The position numbers were made by a program, and so were the translations under genes. Positions 7,879-17,160 of a stretch of DNA of 64,000 nucleotides are shown here, piece after piece. The notes beneath the pieces were generated by a model. It saw only the letters and a list, made by a program, of their open reading frames with translations, did no database searches and was not told the DNA's origin. Source of the stretch: Lachnospiraceae bacterium (GTDB lineage: Bacteria > Bacillota > Clostridia > Lachnospirales > Lachnospiraceae); contig JAGANL010000002.1 in the NCBI GenBank assembly GCA_017624235.1, positions 62,001 to 126,000 on the forward strand. Reading direction: 5' to 3'. Every line of letters begins with the position of its first letter. Position 1 is the stretch's first letter.

Positions 7879-7936
7879 AGGAAAGGATAAACAGTGGATT
7901 TGGATGCTGCAGTGAGGAAAGGTTAGGGAGGAATAT

Positions 7937-9430
7937 ATGAGAGGAATTGAAACACAGGTTCGGAAAATGCGCCGCAGAGTCTTTAAGGAAGTGGCGAAGC
8001 TGGCCTATGAATCAAAGAATCTGATTGATGACATGGAAGCGCTTCCATATAAAATTGTGGATTATGATGAGTCCGTCTATCGTGAGAGTATTTACAGGGA
8101 ACGTGCGATTGTGCGTGAAAGGCTGCGTCTGGCAATGGGAATGAGCCTTAGACCGGAAAATCAGCCGGTGCATGTAACGCAGGGGCTGGAGGAGAGTAAT
8201 ATTTCCGAAAAATATTATGAGCCGCCGCTGATGCAGGTTATTCCGTCGGCATGTAATTCCTGTCCGGAAAATAAATATGAAGTGACCAACAAATGTATGG
8301 GCTGTGTGGCGCATCCGTGCAGAGAGGTGTGTCCGCGCGGCGCAATCAGTATGGTAAACGGCAAATCCTATATTGATCAGGAAAAATGTATCAAATGCGG
8401 TAAGTGTAAGGCCATCTGTCCTTACGATGCCATTTCCCATCAGGTAAGGCCCTGTGCGGCTGCCTGTGGTGTGGGAGCCATCAAAACAGATGAAAAGGGC
8501 AGAGCCTATATAGATAATGAGAAATGTGTATCTTGTGGCCAGTGTATGGTGAACTGTCCGTTTGGAGCCATTGCGGATAAGTCACAGATTTTCCAGCTCA
8601 TTCGTGCGATGCAGTCCGGGCGAGAGATCATTGCGCAGGTGGCACCGGCCTTTGCGGGACAGTTTGGACCGAAGGTGACACCGGATATGTTAAAGACGGC
8701 ACTAAAGGAGTTAGGCTTTGCAGATGTTTATGAGACGGCAATCGGAGCCGATTTGGGAGCAATGGCAGAAGCGGAGCACTATGTACATGAGGTAGCGACT
8801 GGTAAGCTGCCGTTTCTTCTGACCTCCTGTTGTCCGTCATGGTCTGTGCTGGCAAAGAAGTTTTTCCCGGAAACGATTGATAATATTTCCAATGCCCTGA
8901 CACCGATGGTTGCAACGGCCAGGATTATCAAGAAGGAGCATCCGGATGCAGCGGTGGTATTTATCGGGCCGTGCGCATCCAAGAAGCTGGAAGCCTCCAG
9001 AAGAACCGTCCGTTCGGATGTGGATTTTGTCATTACCTTTGAGGAACTGGTCGGAATGTTTGAGGCAAAGAATATTTTACTGGAAGAGATTCAGGCCATG
9101 GATGAGCTGCGTGGGGCTACTGCGGCAGGACGTGGCTATGGTGTGGCCGGAGGTGTGGCAAGTGCCATTGAGAACTGTATCCGGGAATATTACCCGGATG
9201 TAGAGGTCAATATCGAGCATGCAGAGAGCCTTGCAGAATGTAAGAAGATGCTGATGCTTGCCAAGGCGGGAAAAAAGAACGGCTGTCTGATTGAAGGTAT
9301 GGCATGTCCTGGCGGCTGTATTGCCGGGGCCGGCACGAATATTCCGATTATGCAGGCTCAGAAGGAAGTCAAGGGCTTTATGAATGCCGCAGAGGAAAAG
9401 CTGCCCCATATGCAGCAGGAAGAAAAATAA
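7937..9430 (+). CDS. Monomeric [FeFe] hydrogenase, group-B-like
   Basis: Iron hydrogenase that interconverts protons and H2 with electrons from ferredoxin. An N-terminal helical region (1-90) is followed by four-cysteine clusters [30 protein letters not shown] and [12 protein letters not shown], then the H-cluster domain: L1 TSCCPSW at 296-302, L2 GPCASKK at 344-350 and L3 EGMACPGGC at 453-461. GPC in place of MPC in L2 and EGMAC...AGAG in L3 differ from classic group A enzymes and match the group B type found in gut Clostridia and in the third hydrogenase of Clostridium pasteurianum. The second Cys pair in L1 keeps the proton-relay Cys. 497 residues, no maturase genes (HydEFG) in the window. 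Confidence 0.9.
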   Translation: MRGIETQVRKMRRRVFKEVAKLAYESKNLIDDMEALPYKIVDYDESVYRESIYRERAIVRERLRLAMGMSLRPENQPVHVTQGLEESNISEKYYEPPLMQVIPSACNSCPENKYEVTNKCMGCVAHPCREVCPRGAISMVNGKSYIDQEKCIKCGKCKAICPYDAISHQVRPCAAACGVGAIKTDEKGRAYIDNEKCVSCGQCMVNCPFGAIADKSQIFQLIRAMQSGREIIAQVAPAFAGQFGPKVTPDMLKTALKELGFADVYETAIGADLGAMAEAEHYVHEVATGKLPFLLTSCCPSWSVLAKKFFPETIDNISNALTPMVATARIIKKEHPDAAVVFIGPCASKKLEASRRTVRSDVDFVITFEELVGMFEAKNILLEEIQAMDELRGATAAGRGYGVAGGVASAIENCIREYYPDVEVNIEHAESLAECKKMLMLAKAGKKNGCLIEGMACPGGCIAGAGTNIPIMQAQKEVKGFMNAAEEKLPHMQQEEK

Positions 9431-9464
9431 CAGAAGGAAAGACAGGAAAGAGCAGGATAGAACG

Positions 9465-10919
9465 ATGACAAAGATTAGAACACGTTTTGCACCGAGTCCG
9501 ACAGGACGCATGCATGTAGGAAATTTAAGAACAGCGTTATATGCTTATTTGATTACCAAACATGAGGGTGGAGATTTCATTCTGCGTATAGAGGATACCG
9601 ATCAGGAGCGTTATGTGGAGGGAGCCGTAGATATTATTTATCGTACCCTGCAGAAAACAGGACTGCTTCATGACGAAGGACCGGACAAGGACGGCGGAGT
9701 CGGCCCCTATGTACAGAGTGAGAGACAGGCTCAGGGCATTTATCTGGAATATGCCAAAAAGCTGATCGAAAAGGGAGAGGCTTATTACTGCTTTTGTGAT
9801 AAGGAGCGTCTGGCCAGTCTGACGCAGGAAGTGGCAGGAAAAGAGATTACAGTATATGACAAGCACTGCCTGCATCTGCCGAAAGAGGAGATTGAGGCAA
9901 AATTAAAAGCCGGAGTGCCGTATGTGATTCGTCAGAACAATCCGAAGGAAGGAACGACGACCTTCCACGATGATATTTATGGTGATATTACGGTGGAAAA
10001 TGCAGAACTGGACGATATGATTTTGATCAAGTCCGACGGATATCCGACTTATAATTTTGCAAACGTTGTGGATGATCATCTGATGGGAATTACCCATGTG
10101 GTAAGAGGAAATGAGTATCTTTCTTCTTCCCCACGTTACAATCGTCTGTATGAGGCATTTGGATGGGAAGTACCGACCTATGTGCACTGTCCGCTCATTA
10201 CGGATGAAGAGCATCATAAGCTTTCCAAGCGCTGCGGACATTCCTCCTATGAAGACCTGATTGAACAGGGATTTTTGACGGAAGCAATCGTAAACTTTGT
10301 GGCGCTGCTTGGATGGAGTCCGGCAGGCACAGAGGAGATATTTTCTCTGGAGGAACTGATTGAACAGTTTGATTATCATCATATCAATAAGTCCCCGGCA
10401 GTATTTGATTATACAAAGCTGCGCTGGATGAATGGAGAATATATCAAACGCATGGATTTTGAACGATTCTATGAGATGGCGCTTCCGGTGATGCAGGAAG
10501 TCATCCATAAGGATCTGGATTTTAGAAAAATTGCCGGGATGGTAAAGACACGTATTGAAGTATTCCCGGATATTAAGGAGCATATCGACTTTTTTGAAGC
10601 ACTGCCGGAGTATGATACTGCAATGTATACACATAAAAAGATGAAAACAACAGCGGAGTCTTCTCTGGAGGTATTAAAGGAGCTTCTGCCTCGTCTGGAG
10701 GCTCAGGAGGATTACAGCAATGATGCGCTGTACAAACTGTTGACCGATTATGTGGCAGAAAAGGGCTGCAAGAACGGTTATGTGATGTGGCCGGTCAGAA
10801 CAGCGGTATCCGGTAAGCAGATGACACCTGCCGGTGCGACGGAAATCATGGAAGTGCTCGGAAAAGAAGAGTCCGTCAAACGAATTCAAAAAGGAATTGA
10901 ACTGTTAGAAAATGCCTGA
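9465..10919 (+). CDS. gltX: Glutamyl-tRNA synthetase
   Basis: Class Ib synthetase charging tRNA-Glu (and possibly tRNA-Gln in organisms using GatCAB). The HIGH-type signature is HVGN at residues 17-20 after [10 protein letters not shown], and the KMSKS loop is KLSKR at 252-256. 484 residues is the standard length; the C-terminal anticodon-binding helical domain is intact. I start at ATG 9465 next to the conserved [11 protein letters not shown]; the longer frame from 9384 is only the out-of-frame end of the hydrogenase gene. The end overlaps the helicase start by 8 nt. Confidence 0.96.
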   Translation: MTKIRTRFAPSPTGRMHVGNLRTALYAYLITKHEGGDFILRIEDTDQERYVEGAVDIIYRTLQKTGLLHDEGPDKDGGVGPYVQSERQAQGIYLEYAKKLIEKGEAYYCFCDKERLASLTQEVAGKEITVYDKHCLHLPKEEIEAKLKAGVPYVIRQNNPKEGTTTFHDDIYGDITVENAELDDMILIKSDGYPTYNFANVVDDHLMGITHVVRGNEYLSSSPRYNRLYEAFGWEVPTYVHCPLITDEEHHKLSKRCGHSSYEDLIEQGFLTEAIVNFVALLGWSPAGTEEIFSLEELIEQFDYHHINKSPAVFDYTKLRWMNGEYIKRMDFERFYEMALPVMQEVIHKDLDFRKIAGMVKTRIEVFPDIKEHIDFFEALPEYDTAMYTHKKMKTTAESSLEVLKELLPRLEAQEDYSNDALYKLLTDYVAEKGCKNGYVMWPVRTAVSGKQMTPAGATEIMEVLGKEESVKRIQKGIELLENA

Positions 10920-12783
10920 AACATCTGAAAACAAATCTCAGTCTATGGCAATCCGTCATTTTCGGGGACCTGCGCTTATACTGGCAGGCCCCGGAAGCGG
11001 AAAGACCTTCACGATTACCAAAAGAATCCAGTTTTTAATTGAACAATGCAGTGTGGAGCCGGGACATATTCTGGTGGTGACCTTTACACGTGCTGCTGCG
11101 GCGGAAATGCAGGAGCGTGCTTTTTCGATGATGGGAGAAGCATGTGGTGCGGTGAGTTTCGGAACCTTTCATGCCTGCTTTTATTCCATTTTGCGAAGAG
11201 CCTGTTATCCGACACAGCTAAAGCTTTTGGATGAGCAGGAAAAACGCATACAGGTCAGAGAAGCAGTTCGCCGCTACGAAAGAGAAAAGCAGGAATGGAA
11301 TCAGGATACCGGAAACGGGAAAAGGCAGTTTCAGACAGAACTGTCACCGGAGCTGGAAGAGAATATTTTGCAGGATCTTTCCCGCTATAAAAACAGCGGG
11401 CAGAAGATGTCCAAATATGAGCCGCTTCATGCCGATAAGGGGATGCTTGCGTATGTCTGGCAGACTCTGGAGCAGTACAAACAGAAGGTGCATAAGATTG
11501 ATTTTGATGATATGGCGCTCCAGTGTTATATGCTTTTTCAGAATCAACCTGAACTTTTAAGAAGGTGGCAGGATAAATTTCAGTATATTCTGGTGGATGA
11601 GTTTCAGGATATCAATGAATTGCAGTACCGGGTGATGAAGCAGCTTGCAGGAGAGAGGAAGAATCTGTTTGTTGTCGGAGATGATGACCAGTCGATTTAT
11701 GGCTTCCGGGGTGCAAAGCCGGAAATGATGCAGAGAATGCTGAAGGATTTTAGCGGCTGTCGGAAGCTGGTATTGGATCGTAATTACCGAAGCAGCGGAA
11801 ATATTTTACGGGCAGCAGACTGCGTCATCCGGGAAAACAAGAACCGCCTGACTAAGGAGGTACATGCGGTACGTCCGGCCGGGACGGCGGTCAGAATACG
11901 GGAATTTGCAAGCAGGCAGGAGGAAACGGCCTTTTTACTGCAGGAATTTGAGGCAGACAGACAGAGGCTTTCCGAGACAGCGGTCATTTTTCGGACAAAC
12001 CGGGAAATGGCAGATTTTGCAGGCTGTCTGGTCAAGCATCATCTGCCCTTTTCCATGAGGGAAACCGGACATAATATGTTTGATTCGGCGATTGCCAGAG
12101 ACATCCGTACCTACCTCAGATTTGCACAGGGTGAGCGTTACCGGAATGATTTTTATCAAATCATGAACCGGCCGCTTCGTTATATACCGAGGGACGTTGT
12201 CAAAGAGCATATCGTACATCTGGGCAGGCTTCTGCATGATTGTGAACGGTACTATCCGGGATTGGTGGAAGAGGTGGAGAAGCTGAATGAGGACATGGAA
12301 CGGATAAGTACCATGCAGCCTTATGCAGCCATTGTGTATTTGCGCAGAGGGGTGGGGTATGATGATTATATCCGTTCTCTGCCGGACGCAGGAGATAAGC
12401 TGGAGCTGGCTGACCAGATACAGGAAAGTGCACGGGGATATGTGACTCTGGCAGAGTGGGAGCAGTATATCGGACAGTATGCGGCAGAACTGGCAGCGGC
12501 ATCCAGGGACAACCACGCGGCTGATGATTTACAGAGACAAAAAGAAGGCTTGCAGCTTATGACGATGCATGCTTCGAAGGGTCTGGAATATGAAAAGGTT
12601 TATCTGCCGCACTTAAATGAGGGATGTATTCCGCATAAACGTTCCGTGGAAGGAGCAGAGCTTGAGGAAGAGCGCAGAATGCTCTATGTAAGCATGACAC
12701 GGGCAAAGGATGAGCTTTGCATGACGTATGTGAAGGACAAACAAAAAGCAGCCTCCAGATTTCTGGCGCCGCTTTTGCAATAG
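10912..12783 (+). CDS. UvrD/Rep-type superfamily 1 DNA helicase
   Basis: ATP-dependent 3'-5' DNA unwinding, probably in repair or replication restart. Motifs in order: Q-like AIRHFRGP, Walker [13 protein letters not shown], Ia [18 protein letters not shown], Walker [54 protein letters not shown] and [17 protein letters not shown]. With 623 residues it is shorter than PcrA/UvrD (~720-750), lacking the C-terminal tail. The ATG at 10912 lies inside the end of gltX (ATGCCTGA), suggesting coupled translation; ATG 10945 is an alternative. It converges on the DUF1292 gene with an 11-nt gap. Confidence 0.92.
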   Translation: MPETSENKSQSMAIRHFRGPALILAGPGSGKTFTITKRIQFLIEQCSVEPGHILVVTFTRAAAAEMQERAFSMMGEACGAVSFGTFHACFYSILRRACYPTQLKLLDEQEKRIQVREAVRRYEREKQEWNQDTGNGKRQFQTELSPELEENILQDLSRYKNSGQKMSKYEPLHADKGMLAYVWQTLEQYKQKVHKIDFDDMALQCYMLFQNQPELLRRWQDKFQYILVDEFQDINELQYRVMKQLAGERKNLFVVGDDDQSIYGFRGAKPEMMQRMLKDFSGCRKLVLDRNYRSSGNILRAADCVIRENKNRLTKEVHAVRPAGTAVRIREFASRQEETAFLLQEFEADRQRLSETAVIFRTNREMADFAGCLVKHHLPFSMRETGHNMFDSAIARDIRTYLRFAQGERYRNDFYQIMNRPLRYIPRDVVKEHIVHLGRLLHDCERYYPGLVEEVEKLNEDMERISTMQPYAAIVYLRRGVGYDDYIRSLPDAGDKLELADQIQESARGYVTLAEWEQYIGQYAAELAAASRDNHAADDLQRQKEGLQLMTMHASKGLEYEKVYLPHLNEGCIPHKRSVEGAELEEERRMLYVSMTRAKDELCMTYVKDKQKAASRFLAPLLQ

Positions 12784-12794
12784 CATTATTCTTC

Positions 12795-13118
12795 TTACTC
12801 AACCAGTTCGTCAAATTCTGCATTGTCCAGATATTCATCGAAGGCGTCGGAAACCATTTCGTACTCATCGTCGTCTTCGATATATTCCAGAACCGGTTCT
12901 GCGTTGACATCCTTCTCATCCTCGTAGTAGCGGTAAAACCATACTTCACCGTCTTCATTCTTTCCATCCTCGTTCAATGGAAGAAGTACGATATAATCCT
13001 GATCCTGTACGGTCAGAATTGTGATGATACCGCAAGTTACATTGGTGCCGTCCTCGAGCTCCAGAGAGACTGTCATTTCTTCATCCGTAAACTCAATGTC
13101 GTTATTCTTGTTCTCCAT
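12795..13118 (-). CDS. DUF1292 family acidic protein
   Basis: A 107-residue, strongly acidic cytoplasmic protein. FTDEEMTVSLELEDGTNVTC, DQDYIVLLPLNED and VWFYRYYED are the beta-strand blocks of DUF1292 (YrzB-like), a widespread Firmicutes family often near the mreB-like/yrvF-yrrK genes; no function is established. The C-terminal third is an Asp/Glu-rich helix that is longer than in minimal members. Its own promoter is at 13188-13216. Confidence 0.85.
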   Translation of the reverse strand: MENKNNDIEFTDEEMTVSLELEDGTNVTCGIITILTVQDQDYIVLLPLNEDGKNEDGEVWFYRYYEDEKDVNAEPVLEYIEDDDEYEMVSDAFDEYLDNAEFDELVE

Positions 13119-13187
13119 ATCAAACCATACCTTTCCGTAACCTGTTTGTCCCTGCCACAGGCTGCTGTATTATCCAGTGATGCTTTT

Positions 13188-13216
13188 ATTGTATCGGATA
13201 TTGGAAAAGAGTGCAA
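13188..13216 (-). promoter_or_regulatory. Promoter of the DUF1292 gene
   Basis: On the minus strand TTGCAC (13211-13216) and TACAAT (13188-13193) are spaced by 17 bp, about 70 nt ahead of the gene. Confidence 0.65.
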
Positions 13217-13320
13217 TATAATATGTAAACTATTCTTGGGAAAGGCATTCCCTTTGGGACTGTTTGTGTGTTAAAATAACCCTATATGGGCTAGGATAAA
13301 ATGAGGAAAGGCGGAACAAA

Positions 13321-15297
13321 ATGCAAAAAACATTCAGCTTGAAGAAAGGTACGCCATATCCACTTGGTGTTATTGCGCTTGGATCGAAGGTCAATTTTGC
13401 GGCGGTCATGAATACAAAGGAGCAGAACGGAATCTTGCTGTATGAGCGCAGTACAAAGCGGCTGGCAGCCAAAATCCCGTTTCGGCCAGAGGATAGCACG
13501 GGAAATATCTGCTGTGGCGTCCTGGAAGATTTTCAACCAGAGAAGTATCTGTATAATTTTTACAGCGGAAACAGAGAGTATACAGATCCTTATGCAAGGG
13601 CGGTGTGCGGTAACAGGAAAACCTATGGAGAGTTTCGGCTGCAGGATGATTATGACTGGCAGAATGATGTACTGCCAAAGCTTCCTTATGAAGACAGCAT
13701 TTTTTATTTGCTGCATGTCAAGGGCTTTACAATGCACCGGTCTTCCGGGGTGGAGCATAGAGGGACTTTCCGCGGCATTCAGGAGAAAATTCCCTATATG
13801 AAGGAACTTGGAATTACAACGATAGAACTGATGCCGGCATATGAGTTTGAGGAAAAGGAACGGATGGATGAACGGGAGGAAACGTCAGTTCCGGATTATA
13901 TGATGGAGCGTTATAAAAATGCCAGAGAGGTCATGAAGGCCGCAGTTCAGGCACCGGAGGAGAGTGGCAGAAAGGAAGCTGTACGGATCAATTACTGGGG
14001 ATATAAGAGCGGATATTATTTTGCTCCCAAACGTTCCTATGCAGCAGGAGAACGGCCGGATACAGAGCTAAAGGATCTGATCAGAGAACTGCATAAAAAC
14101 GGAATGGAGATCATTCTTCAGTTTTATTTTCCCAGGGAAATCAAACAGGGACATATTGTTGAGGTCTTAAAATACTGGATTTTACAATATCATATTGACG
14201 GTGTTCATGTGAAGGGGGAGAGAATTCCGATTACTCTGCTTGCCACGGATCCCCTGATGGTCAACCGGAAGATTTTATACCATGACATACCCCTGCAGGA
14301 AATTTATGAGTTCGGGGAACAGCCGGCTTATCGGAATCTGGCATTTTATCGGGATGATTTTATGTATGACATGCGTAAATTCCTAAAAGGGGATGATAAT
14401 ATGCTGCCGGCATTTGTGGAATACATGAAACGGAATCCGCAGAAGGCCGGTGTCATCAATTATATGACGAATTATTACGGCTTTACGCTGGAGGATCTGG
14501 TATCCTATGACAGAAAGCACAATGAGGCAAATGGAGAGGAGAATCGGGACGGTACGGAGTTTAATTTTAGCTGGAATTGTGGAGCGGAAGGAAAGACCAG
14601 AAAAAAACAGGTATTGGAGCTTCGTTTCAGACAGAAAAGGAATGCCATGGTTTTTCTGCTTCTGGCGCAGGGTACACCACTGCTGCGTGCAGGAGATGAG
14701 TTTGGACATTCCCAGAAGGGAAACAATAATCCCTACTGTCAGGACAATGATATTTCCTGGCTGCATTGGGAACGGATGGAGAAGGAAAAGGATTTTTTCA
14801 GCTTTGTAAAGGCATTGATCCATTTCCGAAAGGAACATGCAGTGTTTCATCAGGAAACAGCGCTTCAGATGGCGGATTATCGTTCGGTCGGCTGTCCGGA
14901 TCTGTCTCTGCATGGGGAAGAAGCATGGAAGGCCCAAATGCTTGGCTATGAGCATCACGTCGGAATGATGTACTGTGGAAAGTACGCTTCATCGGAGAAA
15001 GATGAGCCATGGCTTTATGTGGCCTATAATATGCACTGGCAAAGGCACAGATTTGCGCTTCCGACGCTGCCGGATGGGAAAAACTGGGAGGTCGTTTTCG
15101 GGACAGGAGAGAGTCTGCCTGTTCTGAACGGAGAAGTACCGGAAGGCGGAGCAGGATGCTGCGTATGGATGGAGCCACGTACCATCTGCCTGTTTCAGAG
15201 CGTCAAAAAGCCGGATGAAAAGGCTGGCGGGGGAGGAAAGAAGAACCAGAGAAAGCGAAGAGAGAAGGAAGCATCGGAGAGGAAGGCAGAAGCATGA
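13321..15297 (+). CDS. GlgX-like GH13 protein lacking all catalytic carboxylates (pseudoenzyme)
   Basis: The 658-residue protein follows the glycogen-debranching (GlgX/isoamylase) layout: N-terminal beta domain (1-130), a GH13 barrel with GITTIELMPAYEFEE, and the strongly conserved late blocks HNEANGEENRDG and GDEFGHSQKGNNNPYCQDN. The catalytic regions are degenerate. In region II the nucleophile Asp of GFRFD is Lys298 (DGVHVKG). Region III, normally IAEPW, reads ILYHDIP with His321 for the acid/base Glu. In region IV the AHD of TAHDGFT is NYY (residues 384-386). The barrel between regions II and III is also shortened. Hydrolysis is unlikely; glycogen binding or scaffolding is an inference. 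The C-terminus is a Lys/Arg/Glu-rich tail. It overlaps the next gene by 4 nt. Confidence 0.85.
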   Translation: MQKTFSLKKGTPYPLGVIALGSKVNFAAVMNTKEQNGILLYERSTKRLAAKIPFRPEDSTGNICCGVLEDFQPEKYLYNFYSGNREYTDPYARAVCGNRKTYGEFRLQDDYDWQNDVLPKLPYEDSIFYLLHVKGFTMHRSSGVEHRGTFRGIQEKIPYMKELGITTIELMPAYEFEEKERMDEREETSVPDYMMERYKNAREVMKAAVQAPEESGRKEAVRINYWGYKSGYYFAPKRSYAAGERPDTELKDLIRELHKNGMEIILQFYFPREIKQGHIVEVLKYWILQYHIDGVHVKGERIPITLLATDPLMVNRKILYHDIPLQEIYEFGEQPAYRNLAFYRDDFMYDMRKFLKGDDNMLPAFVEYMKRNPQKAGVINYMTNYYGFTLEDLVSYDRKHNEANGEENRDGTEFNFSWNCGAEGKTRKKQVLELRFRQKRNAMVFLLLAQGTPLLRAGDEFGHSQKGNNNPYCQDNDISWLHWERMEKEKDFFSFVKALIHFRKEHAVFHQETALQMADYRSVGCPDLSLHGEEAWKAQMLGYEHHVGMMYCGKYASSEKDEPWLYVAYNMHWQRHRFALPTLPDGKNWEVVFGTGESLPVLNGEVPEGGAGCCVWMEPRTICLFQSVKKPDEKAGGGGKKNQRKRREKEASERKAEA

Positions 15298-15833
15298 AAT
15301 GGTGGAAGCATTTTAAGACCATCACATATCATAAATATCTGGTTATGAAAGGGTGTTTTGCAGTCGGATTGTACAGGCAGGGATTGTGTCATGATTTGTC
15401 CAAATATTCACCCAGCGAATTTCTGGTAGGAGCCAGATACTTTCAGGGAAACAGGAGTCCGAATAATGCAGAGAGAGAGGATATAGGATATTCCAGCTCC
15501 TGGCTGCATCATAAAGGACGTAACAAGCATCATTATGAGTATTGGATTGACTATTGCATCTCTGATCCGGACAGGGCAATGGCGCCGGTGCGTATGCCTG
15601 AAAAGTATGTGATTGAGATGTTTATGGACCGGATTGCCGCTTCGAAGGTTTACAATAGGGGCAAGTATACGGATGCGGATCCGTTAACCTACTATCAGGG
15701 TAGTCTGGAAAGGGCGCCGGAATTTTTACATGAGGATACCAGAAAGGAACTGGAGCAGCTGCTTCATATGCTGGCAGAACGTGGAGAGAGGGAAACCTTT
15801 CGTTATATCCGAAATCATATATTGAAGAAGTAA
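15294..15833 (+). CDS. DUF5662 family protein
   Basis: A 179-residue protein matching DUF5662: KHFKTITYHKYLVMKGCF, HDLSKYSPSEF, SPNNAEREDIGYSSSWLHHKGRNKHHYEYW are the conserved blocks. The several conserved His and Asp residues (HDLSKY, LHHKGRNKHH) look like a metal-dependent HD-phosphohydrolase-like helical enzyme, but no activity is known to me. The start ATG overlaps the GH13-like stop (ATGA), so the two are translationally coupled, which ties this family to the GH13-like pseudoenzyme here. Confidence 0.85.
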   Translation: MKWWKHFKTITYHKYLVMKGCFAVGLYRQGLCHDLSKYSPSEFLVGARYFQGNRSPNNAEREDIGYSSSWLHHKGRNKHHYEYWIDYCISDPDRAMAPVRMPEKYVIEMFMDRIAASKVYNRGKYTDADPLTYYQGSLERAPEFLHEDTRKELEQLLHMLAERGERETFRYIRNHILKK

Positions 15834-15895
15834 GAGGCATACACCATATCATTCCTTCTAACATATATTAGAGTATAAAAGAAGGAGTGAAAAAG

Positions 15896-16180
15896 ATGAT
15901 GAATTGTTTATGGTGGTTATTGATTCTTTTATGCTGCGGAGGAAACGGAAGCTGTAGATGCTGTGACGGCAGAGATGACCGGGATAAGGACTGCGACTGC
16001 AGACGAGATGAGAGAAGAAACGATAGGGACAAAGACTGCGGCTGTGGACGTGAGGAAGGAAGAAATGACCGGGACAATGACTGCGGCTGCAGAACGGACA
16101 GAATTATGCCTCCGCCGCCAATGCCAAGACCTTTCTCCGGTTTCCCGGGAAGTGGAAATACATGCGGCTGTGAAGAATAA
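15896..16180 (+). CDS. Small Cys-rich repeat protein with N-terminal hydrophobic segment
   Basis: A 94-residue protein of unknown function. Residues 4-14 are hydrophobic (Leu/Trp-rich), then Cys pairs, then three tandem 15-residue units at 28-42, 43-57 and 58-72 with the pattern D-R-D-x-D-C-x-C (DNA units 15977-16021, 16022-16066, 16067-16111), then a Pro-rich stretch and a CGC end. The regular Cys-x-Cys plus alternating Asp/Arg suggests metal binding or disulfide-linked surface protein; neither is shown. AAGGAG precedes ATG 15896 by 9 nt; GTG 15887 is unlikely. It converges on the pseudouridine synthase with a 3-nt gap. Confidence 0.75.
   Translation: MMNCLWWLLILLCCGGNGSCRCCDGRDDRDKDCDCRRDERRNDRDKDCGCGREEGRNDRDNDCGCRTDRIMPPPPMPRPFSGFPGSGNTCGCEE
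15977..16111 (+). repeat. Three tandem 45-bp repeats in the Cys-rich gene
   Basis: Three in-frame 45-nt units encode the DRDxDCxC module. The copies are diverged at the DNA level but constant in length, so they are maintained as protein repeats rather than being a recent slippage event. Confidence 0.75.
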
Positions 16181-16183
16181 TCT

Positions 16184-17077
16184 TTAGAGGACAGATAAAA
16201 GGTCCTGCATATCCTTTGGCAAAGGTGCAAGAAATTCCATGGGTACACCGGTAATCGGATGATGGAATGAAAGCCGGAAGGAATGCAGGGCCTGTCTTTG
16301 TATTCTGGAAAAATCAGGATAATAGAGAAAGTCTCCCAAAAGAGGATGACCGATATATTTCATATGAACCCGAATCTGATGGGTTCGTCCGGTCTCCAAT
16401 TTGATAGACAGCAGTGCATATTCCTTTTTCTGGCAAAGGACAGTATAATGGGTGACGGCATGCTCTCCGTGCTCAAAGTCAACAGTGCGTTCAATACAGG
16501 AACCGGAGACACGACCGATGGGAGCGTCTATCCTGCCGCATGGCTCTGTAAAGTAACCGGAGGCAATCGCCAGATATTCGCGATGGATTTTTCTTTCGGC
16601 TGTCATACGGGAGAGAATGCTGCCGCTGACCATATGCTTTGCCAAAATGGTAAGGCCTGTAGTATCCCGGTCGAGCCGGTTGATACAGCGGAAAACATAG
16701 GGGATTCCACGTGAGGAAAAATAGTATGCAGCTGCATTGGCAAGCGTATGTTCGTAATGATTCATGGAAGGATGGACAGGCATGTCCGCTGGCTTATTGA
16801 TTACCAGCAGGTCTTCATCTTCATAGAGAATGTCAAGCGGTGCATAGACCGGAAGGATGTTAGCGGAGCTTTCTGATTCGGTCAGATGGATTTCCAACAG
16901 GTCACCTCCTGAGAGCCTGCAGGTCACATATTCCCACCGACCGTTTACAAGGATACTCTCCGGCAGCTTTTTCAGGGCAACAATATTCTGATGGGAGAAG
17001 CCCTTTGTTTTTAAAAATTGCTCGATGCTTAGCCCTTCGTCAGCTTGTGAGAGGGTATAGGTAAAATCCCGTTTCAT
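16184..17077 (-). CDS. RluA-family RNA pseudouridine synthase
   Basis: Isomerises uridine to pseudouridine in rRNA or tRNA. The 297-residue protein has an S4-like N-terminal RNA-binding region (LSIEQFLKTKGFS), then the catalytic core: DEDLLVINKPADMPVHPS, the motif NRLDRDTTGL with catalytic Asp136, and ETGRTHQIRVHMKYIGHPLLGD near the C-terminus (given in part). The RNA target (RluC, RluD or a Firmicutes-specific paralogue) cannot be decided. AAAGGAAG precedes the ATG by 9 nt. The gene lies just downstream of the pot operon on the same strand, behind that operon's terminator. Confidence 0.92.
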   Translation of the reverse strand: MKRDFTYTLSQADEGLSIEQFLKTKGFSHQNIVALKKLPESILVNGRWEYVTCRLSGGDLLEIHLTESESSANILPVYAPLDILYEDEDLLVINKPADMPVHPSMNHYEHTLANAAAYYFSSRGIPYVFRCINRLDRDTTGLTILAKHMVSGSILSRMTAERKIHREYLAIASGYFTEPCGRIDAPIGRVSGSCIERTVDFEHGEHAVTHYTVLCQKKEYALLSIKLETGRTHQIRVHMKYIGHPLLGDFLYYPDFSRIQRQALHSFRLSFHHPITGVPMEFLAPLPKDMQDLLSVL

Positions 17078-17116
17078 GTCAGAGGCTTCCTTTCTGGATG
17101 AAAATCAAATCTGGAT

Positions 17117-17155
17117 GAAAAAGAAAAGCGGCAGGACAAAATCGTTCTGCCGCTT
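17117..17155 (-). terminator. Terminator of the pot operon
   Basis: On the minus strand AAGCGGCAG pairs with CTGCCGCTT (17126-17134 with 17147-17155), followed by TTCTTTTTC. It lies just after the potD stop. Confidence 0.88.
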
Positions 17156-17160
17156 GCTGA

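Noticed and set aside
15963-16187. Overlapping 74-residue reading frame in the Cys-rich gene
   Set aside because: Shadow frame produced by the repeats; no ribosome site.
16283-16714. 143-residue frame opposite the pseudouridine synthase
   Set aside because: Antisense shadow; no domain, no ribosome site.
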